Below are positions 46,271 through 57,074 of a stretch of 64,000 nucleotides of DNA, one piece after another. The position numbers were made by a program, and so were the translations under genes. The notes beneath the pieces are model-generated. The model did no database searches, had not been told where the DNA came from, and saw only the letters and a program-made list of their open reading frames with translations. Every line of letters starts with the position of its first letter. The first letter of the stretch is position 1. This stretch comes from Pseudoxanthomonas jiangsuensis (GTDB lineage Bacteria > Pseudomonadota > Gammaproteobacteria > Xanthomonadales > Xanthomonadaceae), in assembly GCF_010093185.1 (NCBI RefSeq), contig NZ_PDWL01000016.1, positions 38,529-102,528 of the forward strand. Direction: 5' to 3'.

Positions 46271-46678
46271 TCAGTCCTGGTCGTCTTCGTCGTCCTGGCG
46301 CGGCTGGTCGCCGACGGTCCACAGCCGCTCCAGCGCGTAGAACTCGCGCACCCGCGGCAGCATCACGTGGACGATCACGTCGCCCAGGTCGACCAGCACC
46401 CACTCGGCCTCGCGCTCGCCCTCCACGCCCAGCGGCATCGCGCCTAGCTGCTTGGCGAAGCGGATCACCTCGTCGGCGATCGACTTCACGTGCCGGGTCG
46501 AGGTGCCCGAGACGATCACCAGGTGGTCGGTGACGCTGGTCTTGCCGCGCACGTCGATCTCGACCACATCCTTGCCCTTGATCTCGTCGACCGCGGTGCG
46601 GACGCTGGCCAGCAGCGTGTCCACGGGCGGCGGCGGGTCGGGAAGGCGGGTCTTGATGACGTGGGCTTGGCTGCTCAA
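46271..46678 (-). CDS. rsfS: Ribosomal silencing factor RsfS
   Basis: 135 residues. Binds uL14 of the 50S subunit and blocks subunit joining in starvation. VRTAVDEIKGKDVVEIDVRGKTSVTDHLVIVSGTSTRHVKSIADEV and EGEREAEWVLVDLGDVIVHVMLPRVREFYALERLW are the complete RsfS domain. The first codon is TTG (46678), supported by the SSQ...IK leader seen in xanthomonad homologues; no ATG exists upstream of the domain. Follows nadD by 95 bases, the usual pairing. Confidence 0.95.
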   Translation of the reverse strand: MSSQAHVIKTRLPDPPPPVDTLLASVRTAVDEIKGKDVVEIDVRGKTSVTDHLVIVSGTSTRHVKSIADEVIRFAKQLGAMPLGVEGEREAEWVLVDLGDVIVHVMLPRVREFYALERLWTVGDQPRQDDEDDQD

Positions 46679-46773
46679 GTGGGGCTCGGTCGGGACACGG
46701 GAAGGACGACGCGATTATACCGGGCCGCCCGGTGCAGGCCGTATTCACGGGCCCGGGACGGCTGCAGGACGGC

Positions 46774-47463
46774 TCAGCCGCCGCGGTACAGCCCTTCGGC
46801 CTCGATGAAGCCGGCCACCGCGGCCGGTACCCAGGCGCGCCAGGCCGGGTCGCCGGCGGCGATCGCCCGGCGCACCGTGGTGGCCGATTCGGGGCGCAAG
46901 GGCTGGTGCAGGCGCAGGATCCGGCCCGCGGGCGATGCCGCCAGGTCGGACGGATCTCCGCTCCAGCGCGCGGCGGCCCACGCCTCCAGCTCCGGCGGCA
47001 GGTCGTCCAGGTCGCCGCCGGTCTCGCGCGCGGCAACCACGAAGTGGGCCAGCGCCGGCAGCTCCCGCCACGCCTTCCAGGTCGGCAGGGAACGGAAGCT
47101 GTCGGCGCCCAGCAAAAGCGCCAGCGGTGCCTGCGCGCCGAGTTCGGCACGCAGTTCGCGCAGGGTGTCGATGGTCCAGGACGGCCCGGCGCGGTGCAGC
47201 TCGCGCCGGTCCACCCGCAGCCGCGGGTCGCCGGCGGCGGCCAGGTCGAGCATGCGCGCACGCTGCGCCGCGCTGGCGCCGGTGGCGGCACGGTGCGGCG
47301 GATCGGCGGCCGGGACCAGGGTCGCGGCCACGCCGAAGGCCTCGGCCGCGGCTCGGGCGATGGCCAGGTGGCCTTCGTGGACCGGATCGAAGGTGCCGCC
47401 GTACCAGAGGGTCAGCCCGCGCACCGGCGCCGTAGCCGCCTGCTCGGTGACGGGACGCTCCAT
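46774..47463 (-). CDS. nadD: Nicotinate-nucleotide adenylyltransferase
   Basis: 229 residues. Makes nicotinate adenine dinucleotide from NaMN and ATP in NAD synthesis. The nucleotidyl-transferase motif LWYGGTFDPVHEGHL is at about 19-33, LVPAADPPHR near 49, LLLGADSFRSLPTWKAWREL near 117-136, and the second ATP motif SATTVRRAIAAGD near 195. Sits 16 bases after holA. Confidence 0.96.
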   Translation of the reverse strand: MERPVTEQAATAPVRGLTLWYGGTFDPVHEGHLAIARAAAEAFGVAATLVPAADPPHRAATGASAAQRARMLDLAAAGDPRLRVDRRELHRAGPSWTIDTLRELRAELGAQAPLALLLGADSFRSLPTWKAWRELPALAHFVVAARETGGDLDDLPPELEAWAAARWSGDPSDLAASPAGRILRLHQPLRPESATTVRRAIAAGDPAWRAWVPAAVAGFIEAEGLYRGG

Positions 47464-47479
47464 GATCGGGTGTCGCCGC

Positions 47480-48520
47480 TCAGCGCGCCGCGCCGGCCAG
47501 CAGACGCGTCGCCGGCGTCTCGGCGATCGCCAGCAGCAGGCGTTCGAGCAGCTGCCACGGGTCGCCGGCGGCGCGGCCCTTGGCGGCGCGGTCCACGCGC
47601 GAGGCGTAGGCGGCGAGGCGGTTCCAGCGCAACGGGGTGGCGTGGCGCTGCAGGGCGCGCTTGAACGGCGCCTGGCGTGCTTCCCACAGGCCCTGCGACT
47701 TCATCTCCGCGGCCAGGTTGGCGCCGCGCGCCTGGGCCCGGGCCAGGGCGGCGGCGCGCAGCAGCTCGCGGATCACCATCGGCATCAGCCCGGCCACCTG
47801 CTCGCCTTCGGCGCGCAGTCCGGCGAGCATGCGCCGCACCTGCGCGGCCTGGCCGGACAGGGCCGATTCGACCAGCCGGAACACGTCGTAGCGGGCGGCG
47901 TCGGCGACCAGCGACTGCATCGCCTCCAGGTCCAGGGTGCCTTCCGGCGCCAGCAGGGCCAGCTTGTCGATCTCCTGGGCGGCGGCCAGCAGGTTGCCCT
48001 CCACCCGCTCGGCCAGGCCCTGCACCGCTTCGGGGGTGGCGCGCAGGCCGCGCTCGCGCAGGCGGCGGTCGATCCAGCCGGCCAGCTCGTGCGGCTTGAG
48101 CGCCCAGGCGATGGACACCACTCCGCAGCGCGACAGAGCCTCGACCCACTTGGTCTGGTGGGCCTTGCTCCACTCGTCGGCGACGATCATCAGGTGGGTG
48201 TCGGGCGGCGGATCGGCGCAGAAGCCGGAGATCACCTCGGCACCGACCTTGCCCGGCTTGCCCGAGGGCAGGCGCACCTCGATCAGCCGCCGCGAGGCGA
48301 ACAGCCCCGGCGCGGAGAAGCTGGCCGACAGCGCGTCCCAGTCGATGTCGCGGCCGTCCAGCTCGAACACCTCGCGCTCGGCGCCGTCGGCGCGGGCGCG
48401 GGCGCGGACCGCGTCGGCGGCCTCGAGCACGTGCAGGGTCTCCGGGCCGGCGATCAGGTAGGCCGGCTGCAAGGGCTGCTTGCCGGCCTGGGCGACCAGC
48501 TGGTCGGGGCGCAGTTCCAT
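47480..48520 (-). CDS. holA: DNA polymerase III subunit delta
   Basis: 346 residues. Clamp-loader subunit that opens the beta ring. MELRPDQLVAQAGKQPLQPAYLIAGPETLHVLEAADAVR is the degenerate AAA+ start (no Walker A, as expected). Next come FSAPGLFASRRLIEVRLPSGKPGK and the C-terminal collar domain around YDVFRLVESALSGQAAQVRRMLAGLRAEGEQ. ATG 48520 lies 14 bases after the lptE stop. Confidence 0.95.
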   Translation of the reverse strand: MELRPDQLVAQAGKQPLQPAYLIAGPETLHVLEAADAVRARARADGAEREVFELDGRDIDWDALSASFSAPGLFASRRLIEVRLPSGKPGKVGAEVISGFCADPPPDTHLMIVADEWSKAHQTKWVEALSRCGVVSIAWALKPHELAGWIDRRLRERGLRATPEAVQGLAERVEGNLLAAAQEIDKLALLAPEGTLDLEAMQSLVADAARYDVFRLVESALSGQAAQVRRMLAGLRAEGEQVAGLMPMVIRELLRAAALARAQARGANLAAEMKSQGLWEARQAPFKRALQRHATPLRWNRLAAYASRVDRAAKGRAAGDPWQLLERLLLAIAETPATRLLAGAAR

Positions 48521-48534
48521 CGGCCCGCGCCCGC

Positions 48535-49137
48535 TCAGGGCGTGGAGGCGGGCGCGGAGACCGGAGCGCCCGCCGGCGCTTCCGGCAGCACCGGCGGCGC
48601 GCCGCGCAGGCGGCCCTGGTCGGCGCGGACCACGCTGTCGACCCGGCGCAGGATCGAGGCGGCCATCTCGCGGCGCAGTTCGTCGGCCAGGATCTCGCGC
48701 TCGGTGCTGGTGCCGGTGGCGTCTTCCGGCGGGGAGACGTAGTCGCGGGCCAGCTCGACCGACTGCTGCGGCACCAGCTCGGTGCCGTCGGCCAGGCGGA
48801 AGGAGAAGATGGTGGCGTAGCGCAGGCTGAATTCCTGGGCACGGCCGCGCTCGTCGATGGCGATCGGCAGATCGCCCCAGCGCTCGGACACCACCTCCAG
48901 GCGGGCCACGTCGCCCTTCTTGGCCTCGGCCTCGGCCACCTTGGCGCCGGCGTTGCGCAGGTTGCGCTCGAGGATGGTCACCAGTTCGCTGTAGGGCGTG
49001 GTGGAGATCACCTGCACCGGCGGGGTGTCCTCGGGCAGGGCCAGGCGGTCGCGCAGGTGGAAGCCGCAGCCGGCCAGGGCCAGGGCGGCGGTCAGGACGA
49101 GCAGGAGCCGGGAAGGCATCGACGCGGTTCGGATCAT
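48535..49137 (-). CDS. lptE: LPS-assembly lipoprotein LptE
   Basis: 200 residues. Plugs the LptD barrel that inserts lipopolysaccharide in the outer membrane. Lipoprotein signal with lipobox LAGC (Cys about 25), then GFHLRDRLALPEDTPPVQVISTTPYSELVTILERNLRNAG. The C-terminal Pro/Ala-rich tail (PPVLPEAPAGAPVSAPASTP) is extra. ATG 49137 is used; ATG 49119 also leaves a workable signal. In most genomes leuS lies directly upstream, as here, but a 468-base gap full of palindromes separates them. Confidence 0.94.
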   Translation of the reverse strand: MIRTASMPSRLLLVLTAALALAGCGFHLRDRLALPEDTPPVQVISTTPYSELVTILERNLRNAGAKVAEAEAKKGDVARLEVVSERWGDLPIAIDERGRAQEFSLRYATIFSFRLADGTELVPQQSVELARDYVSPPEDATGTSTEREILADELRREMAASILRRVDSVVRADQGRLRGAPPVLPEAPAGAPVSAPASTP

Positions 49138-49247
49138 GGGGGAAGTCTGGACGAGCCGGCCGGGAGCGGCAACAGGCGCGCAGGGTGCCGCATGGCGCGT
49201 GAACGCGGGTTGAGATGGGCGCGCAGCGTTCGGGAAGCATGGCAGCG

Positions 49248-49349
49248 GCGTTCCGGCACGATGCCTGCCGCCACTCATGTCCCCCGATCCCGGCCTGCGG
49301 CCAGGATCTCCTCCTTTACTTCCCGTCGGCAGGCACCGCACCGGAACGC
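49248..49349 (+). repeat. Structured ~100-bp repeat, family 1, copy C
   Basis: Outer arms GCGTTCCGG (49248-49256) and CCGGAACGC (49341-49349), inner stem GCCTGCCG/CGGCAGGC (49263-49270 with 49327-49334), apical stems GATCC/GGATC and GGCC/GGCC. The loop strands CCACTCATGTCCCCC and TCCTCCTTTACTTCCCGT match copies A and B except for one base. Its 3' flank (TTCCAGCCGGTCTGGC) resembles that of copy A. The preceding 49138-49247 shows nothing I can support. Confidence 0.75.
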
Positions 49350-49372
49350 TTCCAGCCGGTCTGGCCGCTTCT

Positions 49373-49465
49373 TGTAGGAGCCGGTCTTGCCGGCGACCGC
49401 CAAGTGGAAACCCTCTGCCAGCGATCCGTCAGCCATGGCGGTCGCCGGCAAGACCGGCTCCTACA
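49373..49465. repeat. REP pair, 93 bp
   Basis: TGTAGGAGCCGGTCTTGCCG from 49373 and its inverse ending CCGGCTCCTACA at 49465. The spacer is about 14 bases shorter than in the 41403 and 60210 copies but keeps CTCTGCCAGCGATCCGTC. Confidence 0.75.
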
Positions 49466-49493
49466 GGAAAAGCGCAACCACCGGAGTCGCCCA

Positions 49494-52413
<2,920 letters not shown>

Positions 52414-52454
52414 TCATCCTCGCAGCCCACCCCGCTCCGCCTGGAGATCCGTGC

Positions 52455-53780
52455 ATGCGCCCCGCCCTGCTGCCGCTGGCTTCGCTGCTGGCCACCGCCG
52501 TCCTCGCCGCCACGCCGGCCCGCGCCGACGACGCCGAAGCGGCCGCCCCGCTGGAACTGCACTGCGGCCGCCTGTTCGAGGCGCGCGAAGGCCGCCTGCT
52601 CGGGCCGCACACGGTGAGCGTGCGCGAGGGCCGGATCGCCGCGGTGAGCGCCGGCATCCCCGCCGTTTCCGGCGCCGGCGCGGTGGATCTGCGCGGGCAC
52701 ACCTGCACCCCCGGCTGGACCGATCTGCACGTGCACCTGGAGGACCAGTCCGGGCCGCAGAGCTACGCCGAGGGCTTCCGCCTGGACCCGGTCGACTACG
52801 CCTTCCGCAGCGTCGGCTACGCCGAGAAGACCCTGCTGGCCGGCTTCACCAGCGTGCGCGACCTCGGCGGCGAGGTCGCCCCGCACCTGCGCGACGCGAT
52901 CGCCCAGGGCCGGGTGCGCGGTCCGCGGATCTTCGCCGCCGGCAAGTCGATCGCCACCACCGGCGGCCATGCCGACCCGACCAACGGCTACAACTCGCTG
53001 CTCTCGCACCTGCTCGGCCCGCCGGGGCCGACCGAGGGCGTGATCAACTCGGTCGAACAGGCCCGCCAGGCCGTGCGCCAGCGCTACAAGGAAGGCAGCG
53101 ACGTGATCAAGATCACCGCCACCGGCGGCGTGCTCAGCTACGCCCGCTCCGGCGACGCGCCGCAGTTCACCGAGGACGAGATCGGCGCGATCGTCGCCAC
53201 CGCCCGCGACTACGGCTACCGGGTGGCCGCGCACGCGCACGGCGCCGAAGGCATGAAGCGCGCGGTGCTGGCCGGGGTGACCAGCATCGAGCACGGCACC
53301 TACATGGACGAGGAGATCGTCGCGCTGATGAAGCGGCACGGCACCTGGTACGTGCCGACGATCTCGGCCGGGCGCTTCGTCGCCGACAAGGCGAAGATCG
53401 ACGGCTACTTCCCCGAGGTGGTGCGGCCCAAGGCCGCGCGGATCGGCGCGCTGATCCAGGACACCTTCGCCCGCGCGTACCGGGCCGGGGTGAAGATCGG
53501 CTTCGGCACCGACATGGGTGTGGGCCCGCACGGCGAGAACGCGCGCGAGTTCCTGTACATGGTCGAGGCCGGGATGCCGGCGGCCGCGGCCCTGCAGAGC
53601 GCCACCGTGCGCGCGGCCGAGGTGCTGGGCGTGGACGACCAGGGCACGCTCGAGCCCGGCAAGCGCGCTGACATCGTCGCCGTGCCCGGCGACCCGCTGG
53701 CCGACATCGGCGTGGTCATGGACGTGGCCTTCGTGATGAAGGACGGGGTGGTGTACAAGGCGCCGGGTGCGGCGCCATGA
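52455..53780 (+). CDS. Secreted metal-dependent amidohydrolase (prolidase/Xaa-Arg dipeptidase-like)
   Basis: 441 residues with a signal peptide (1-24, [14 protein letters not shown]). Metal ligands are visible: HVH at 92-94 in [13 protein letters not shown], the likely carbamylated Lys in [14 protein letters not shown], His in [10 protein letters not shown] and [10 protein letters not shown], and Asp in [13 protein letters not shown]. This is the imidazolonepropionase-like, subtype III amidohydrolase group, whose studied Caulobacter members cleave proline or arginine/lysine dipeptides. A peptide substrate in the periplasm is therefore inferred. ATG 52455 follows TGGAGAT. It overlaps the SemiSWEET gene by 4 bases. 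Confidence 0.85.
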   Translation: MRPALLPLASLLATAVLAATPARADDAEAAAPLELHCGRLFEAREGRLLGPHTVSVREGRIAAVSAGIPAVSGAGAVDLRGHTCTPGWTDLHVHLEDQSGPQSYAEGFRLDPVDYAFRSVGYAEKTLLAGFTSVRDLGGEVAPHLRDAIAQGRVRGPRIFAAGKSIATTGGHADPTNGYNSLLSHLLGPPGPTEGVINSVEQARQAVRQRYKEGSDVIKITATGGVLSYARSGDAPQFTEDEIGAIVATARDYGYRVAAHAHGAEGMKRAVLAGVTSIEHGTYMDEEIVALMKRHGTWYVPTISAGRFVADKAKIDGYFPEVVRPKAARIGALIQDTFARAYRAGVKIGFGTDMGVGPHGENAREFLYMVEAGMPAAAALQSATVRAAEVLGVDDQGTLEPGKRADIVAVPGDPLADIGVVMDVAFVMKDGVVYKAPGAAP

Positions 53781-54028
53781 ACGGCGAGTGGCTGGGCTAT
53801 GTCGCCGCCACCCTGACCACGGTGGCGTTCGTGCCGCAGGCGGTGAAGACCCTGCGCACGCGCGACACCCGCGCGATCTCGCTGGGCATGTACCTGGTGT
53901 TCACCGTGGGCCTGTGCTTCTGGCTGGCCTACGGGATCGCGCTCGGTTCCTGGCCGATGATCCTGTCCAACATCGTCACCCTGGCGCTGGCCGTGCTGAT
54001 CCTGACGCTCAAGCTGCGCCATGGCTGA
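53777..54028 (+). CDS. SemiSWEET transporter (MtN3/PQ-loop)
   Basis: 83 residues, three helices, one PQ-loop repeat: [49 protein letters not shown]. Homodimers of this fold move sugars across the inner membrane; other small solutes are possible. Its ATG overlaps the amidohydrolase stop (ATGA), so the two are translationally coupled, and its 3' end overlaps the convergent DUF998 gene by 20 bases. Confidence 0.93.
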   Translation: MNGEWLGYVAATLTTVAFVPQAVKTLRTRDTRAISLGMYLVFTVGLCFWLAYGIALGSWPMILSNIVTLALAVLILTLKLRHG

Positions 54029-54617
54029 GCGCGCGCGCCGCGGCCAGGCTCCAGCCCAGCCAGGCGGCGATCGCCAGACGCTGGGCCAGGGCCGCGCCGA
54101 TCCAGCCGCCGACCAGGAAACAGCCCGCCAGCACCAGCGCCCCGGCCAGCAGCGACCATCCGGCGAGACGGCGTCCTCCATTGCTGTCGCGCAGTCCGGC
54201 CGCCAGCGCCAGGCCGCCCAGCGGGAAGGCCAGCGCCCATCCCAGCCAGGCGGCGGCGTGGCCGCGGCCGGCGCCGCCGTCGGCATTCTCCAGGTCCAGC
54301 GGCAGCAGTCCCTGCGCGGCGAAGGCCAATGCCGCCAGCAATGCCAGTTGCGCGCCGATCCCCGCGATCCAGCCGCTGCCGGCCGGCAAGGCCGCACGCA
54401 GGCCCCAGGCGATCCAGGCCGCCGCCAGCCCGGGCAGGAGGAAGCCGAACACGCCGAACAGCGTGCCCGCCGTGCCCAGTTGCACCGCGCCCAGCCAGGC
54501 CAGCGGATGGCGCCCATGCGAATAGCCCTCCACCGCCGCGCCCGACGCGGCCGCCGCGACCACCATGCCGGCGATCGCGACCAGGACGATCACCTGTCCA
54601 GAACGATGGCGCTTCAC
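54009..54617 (-). CDS. DUF998-like membrane protein
   Basis: 202 residues, about six helices. [20 protein letters not shown] resembles the DUF998 opening; the rest is Ala/Leu/Gly-rich membrane sequence. GTG 54617 is chosen: GGAGGGAGG lies immediately before it and it overlaps the XRE stop as GTGA, whereas a TTG 12 bases upstream lacks a site. Last gene of a three-gene operon with an XRE regulator. Function unknown. Confidence 0.7.
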   Translation of the reverse strand: MKRHRSGQVIVLVAIAGMVVAAAASGAAVEGYSHGRHPLAWLGAVQLGTAGTLFGVFGFLLPGLAAAWIAWGLRAALPAGSGWIAGIGAQLALLAALAFAAQGLLPLDLENADGGAGRGHAAAWLGWALAFPLGGLALAAGLRDSNGGRRLAGWSLLAGALVLAGCFLVGGWIGAALAQRLAIAAWLGWSLAAARALSHGAA

Positions 54618-54835
54618 GCCTCCCTCCAATGGAACACCTCCTCAAGGCCGACACCGAAAGCGCGGGCGATGCGGAAGGCCAGTTCCAGCGAAGGCGCGTA
54701 ACGCCCGGCCTCCAGCGCGATGATGGTCTGACGGGTGACCCCGCACGCATCGGCCAGCGCCTGCTGGGTCATCTCCCCGCGCTCGAAGCGCCAGCGGCGG
54801 ATGTCGTTGCCGACCGGGGTGGCGGCGCCGCTCAT
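54614..54835 (-). CDS. Small XRE-family transcriptional regulator
   Basis: 73 residues, little more than one helix-turn-helix: [59 protein letters not shown]. This is the YgzD/YdzF-like class of compact XRE repressors that often control an adjoining membrane protein gene. Start and stop overlap both neighbours by 4 bases (ATGA, GTGA). The two TTACA/TGTAA palindromes upstream of the operon are the obvious candidate sites. Confidence 0.88.
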   Translation of the reverse strand: MSGAATPVGNDIRRWRFERGEMTQQALADACGVTRQTIIALEAGRYAPSLELAFRIARAFGVGLEEVFHWREA

Positions 54836-55293
54836 CGGCGGTCGCGCCAGTAGTGGAACACTCGCACCCAGGAACCCAGCGCCAGCGACGAAACCATACA
54901 CAGCACCAGGAAATTCTCCTGCCAGGCGGGCGAACGACTGCCGGCGAAGGAGTAGTAATCGTCCAGGCCGACCAGGGTGGCTGTCACGTACAGGGACAGC
55001 CCCAACCCGGCGTATCCGGCCTGGAGCGCGTGGTGGGCGATCTGGCGGTCGCGCTCGTCGACCAGCGGGCCGCGCATGCGCCGGCTGATCCACCAGTAGC
55101 CGGCGACGAACAGGAGGAAGCCGTGGCCGATCCGGCCGCGCACCAGCTCCAGTGCTTCCCCGTTGCCGGCGAACAGGTGCCAGGCCAGATAGGCCGACAT
55201 CGTCGAGAACACCGCCGCCCCCAGCCAGGCGATCCTTTCCTGCTTGTTCATCGACTCGACCAGCCCGGCGATCAGCGATCCCATCGAAGTCAT
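54832..55293 (-). CDS. Four-helix membrane protein paired with XRE regulator (DUF2178-like)
   Basis: 153 residues, four hydrophobic helices at about 22-42, 55-68, 92-108 and 126-145. [23 protein letters not shown] between helices 2 and 3 resembles the DERD..I..kA...A motif of DUF2178 proteins, which commonly precede small XRE genes. ATG 55293 is taken, giving a 5' UTR of about 20 bases from the TTGACA promoter; ATG 55251 (MNKQERIAW) is an alternative. Role unknown, possibly a sensor or a target of the regulator. Confidence 0.72.
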   Translation of the reverse strand: MTSMGSLIAGLVESMNKQERIAWLGAAVFSTMSAYLAWHLFAGNGEALELVRGRIGHGFLLFVAGYWWISRRMRGPLVDERDRQIAHHALQAGYAGLGLSLYVTATLVGLDDYYSFAGSRSPAWQENFLVLCMVSSLALGSWVRVFHYWRDRR

Positions 55294-55307
55294 CCATAGC
55301 CAACAAA

Positions 55308-55370
55308 ATGTAATCTTGAATTTACATCGCGAACTCAGAATGTCAACTACACCTTACATCCGCTTGTAAG
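55308..55370 (-). promoter_or_regulatory. Promoter with two TTACA/TGTAA operators for the XRE operon
   Basis: Minus strand: -35 TTGACA (55346-55341, perfect) and -10 TAAATT (55324-55319), 16 bases apart. One palindrome, ATGTAA-N8-TTACAT (55308-55327), covers the -10. A second, CTTACA-N6-TGTAAG (55353-55370), lies just upstream of the -35. Both share the TTACA/TGTAA half-site. The layout suggests autoregulation by the small XRE protein, and the second site may also affect the divergent cnoX gene. Confidence 0.65.
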
Positions 55371-55426
55371 CTGCCGCCCCCGGCACCATCTCGGCGCCAT
55401 TCCCCACCGCATCCGGAACTCCCCCC

Positions 55427-56284
55427 ATGGCCGACCTGCCCCACGTCATCGACGTCACCGCCGACAGTTTCGAGACCGAGGTCCTGCAGAAATCGCTGCA
55501 GACGCCGGTGCTGGTCGACTTCTGGGCGACCTGGTGCGGGCCGTGCAAATCGCTGACCCCGGTGCTGGAGAAGCTGGCCGGCGAGTACGGCGGCGCCTTC
55601 GTCCTGGCCAAGGTCGACGTGGACCAGCAGCGCGAGATCGCCGCCGCCTTCCAGATCCGCTCGGTGCCGACCGTGTTCCTGGTGGTCGGCGGGCAGCCGG
55701 TGGACGCCTTCCAGGGCGCCCTGCCGGAAGGCCAGCTGCGCCAGTTCCTGCAGCAGCACGGAGTCGAGCCGCAGGCAGGTGCGGAGGACGCGCCCGCCGA
55801 GGAAGCGCCTTTGGACCCGCACGCCGAGGTGGTGCGCCTGCGCCACGCGGTGCAGGACGCGCCGGACCAGGACGAGCTCAAGCTCGACCTGGCCCTGGCC
55901 CTGCTCAGGACCGGCGCGGCGGCCGAGGCCGAGCAGCTGCTCGATGCGCTGCCGGCCAACCTGGCCACCGACGACCGCGCGGTGCGCGCGCGTGCGCGCC
56001 TGGGCTTCGCCGCCCTGCTCAAGGACGCGCCGCCGGCGGCGGTGCTGGAACAGGCGGTGGCCGCCGATCCCGGTGACCTCAAGGCCCGCCACCTGCTGGC
56101 CGTGCACCACCTGGTCGACGGCGACGCCGCGGCCGGCCTGGAGCAGCTGATCGAGATGCTGCGCCGCGACCGCGGCTACCAGGACGGCCTACCGAAGAAG
56201 GCGCTGATCGACGCCTTCCGGATCGTCGAGGACGAGGACCTGGTCGGCCAGTACCGGCGGAAGATGGCCTCGCTGCTGTTCTGA
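55427..56284 (+). CDS. cnoX: Chaperedoxin CnoX (thioredoxin plus TPR, YbbN)
   Basis: 285 residues. Thioredoxin domain (1-110) with active site WCGPC (Cys 37 and 40) in LVDFWATWCGPCKSLTPVLEKLA and cis-Pro in RSVPTVFLVVGG, then TPR-like helices (about 128-285: DELKLDLALALLRTGAAAEAEQLLDAL and DLKARHLLAVHHLVDGDAAAGLEQLIEMLRRD). In E. coli CnoX (SQHC site) is a holdase that hands bleach-damaged proteins to GroEL or DnaK; here the CGPC site suggests true redox activity, as in Caulobacter. Convergent with the LytTR gene. Confidence 0.93.
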   Translation: MADLPHVIDVTADSFETEVLQKSLQTPVLVDFWATWCGPCKSLTPVLEKLAGEYGGAFVLAKVDVDQQREIAAAFQIRSVPTVFLVVGGQPVDAFQGALPEGQLRQFLQQHGVEPQAGAEDAPAEEAPLDPHAEVVRLRHAVQDAPDQDELKLDLALALLRTGAAAEAEQLLDALPANLATDDRAVRARARLGFAALLKDAPPAAVLEQAVAADPGDLKARHLLAVHHLVDGDAAAGLEQLIEMLRRDRGYQDGLPKKALIDAFRIVEDEDLVGQYRRKMASLLF

Positions 56285-56294
56285 CGCCCGCCCG

Positions 56295-57074
56295 TCACAT
56301 CCCGCGGAAGCGGTGCAGGAACGCACCGCTCACCGGCAGCCGCTCGGAATGTCCCTTCAGGCTCAGGCCGTGCCGGCCCAGTTCGTTCTTCGATACCCGC
56401 TCGATCGCCCGCACCCGCACCACCGTGCCGCGGTGCACCTGCCAGAACTCGTCCGGGTCCAGGCCCGCCAGCAGTTCCTTGAGCGGCGTGCGGATCACGC
56501 CTTCGCCGTCGGCGGCGACCACCCGCACGTATTTCTCCTGGGCCTGGAAGAACAGCACGTCCTCGATCCCGAACATGCGCACGCTGTCGCCCGCGCTGGC
56601 GCTGATCCAGCGGATCAGGCGCTCGCCGCGCGGGCGCAGCCGCGACTCCAGGCCGTCGATCAGCGCCTGTAGCCCGGCGCCGGGATCGCCGCCGCGGCGC
56701 TCGTCCAGGCGCATGCGCAGCCGCTCGACCGCCTGCTCCAGCCGCGCCGGCTGCACCGGCTTGAGCAGGTAGTCGACCGCGCCGGCCTCGAACGCGCGCA
56801 CCGCGTAGTCGTCGTAGGCCGTGGTGAACGCGACCAGGCCACCGTGCGCCGCCACCGCGCGGGCCACGTCCAGGCCGCCGACGCCGGGCATGCGGATGTC
56901 CAGGAAGGCGACCTGCGGTCGCCACGCCTGCACCGCCTCCAGCGCCTGCAATCCGTCCTCGCAGACCGCGACCAGCTCCAGTTCCGGCCAGGCGCGGCCC
57001 AGCTGCTCGATCAGCGCGCGGCGCTGCGGCGCCTCGTCCTCGGCCAGCAGGCCGGTGATGCGCGCCGCGCTCAT
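56295..57074 (-). CDS. LytTR-family response regulator
   Basis: 259 residues. Receiver domain (about 5-120) with acidic DE pair at 12-13, phospho-Asp 59 in VAFLDIRMPGVGG, and Lys in DYLLKPVQP. A LytTR DNA-binding domain (about 155-259) shows DVLFFQAQEKYVRVV and FWQVHRGTVVRVRAIERV. It is translationally coupled to the kinase (ATGA overlap), so it is that kinase's partner. LytTR regulators control envelope, autolysin or virulence genes; targets unknown, the serine hydrolase upstream being a candidate. Confidence 0.93.
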   Translation of the reverse strand: MSAARITGLLAEDEAPQRRALIEQLGRAWPELELVAVCEDGLQALEAVQAWRPQVAFLDIRMPGVGGLDVARAVAAHGGLVAFTTAYDDYAVRAFEAGAVDYLLKPVQPARLEQAVERLRMRLDERRGGDPGAGLQALIDGLESRLRPRGERLIRWISASAGDSVRMFGIEDVLFFQAQEKYVRVVAADGEGVIRTPLKELLAGLDPDEFWQVHRGTVVRVRAIERVSKNELGRHGLSLKGHSERLPVSGAFLHRFRGM

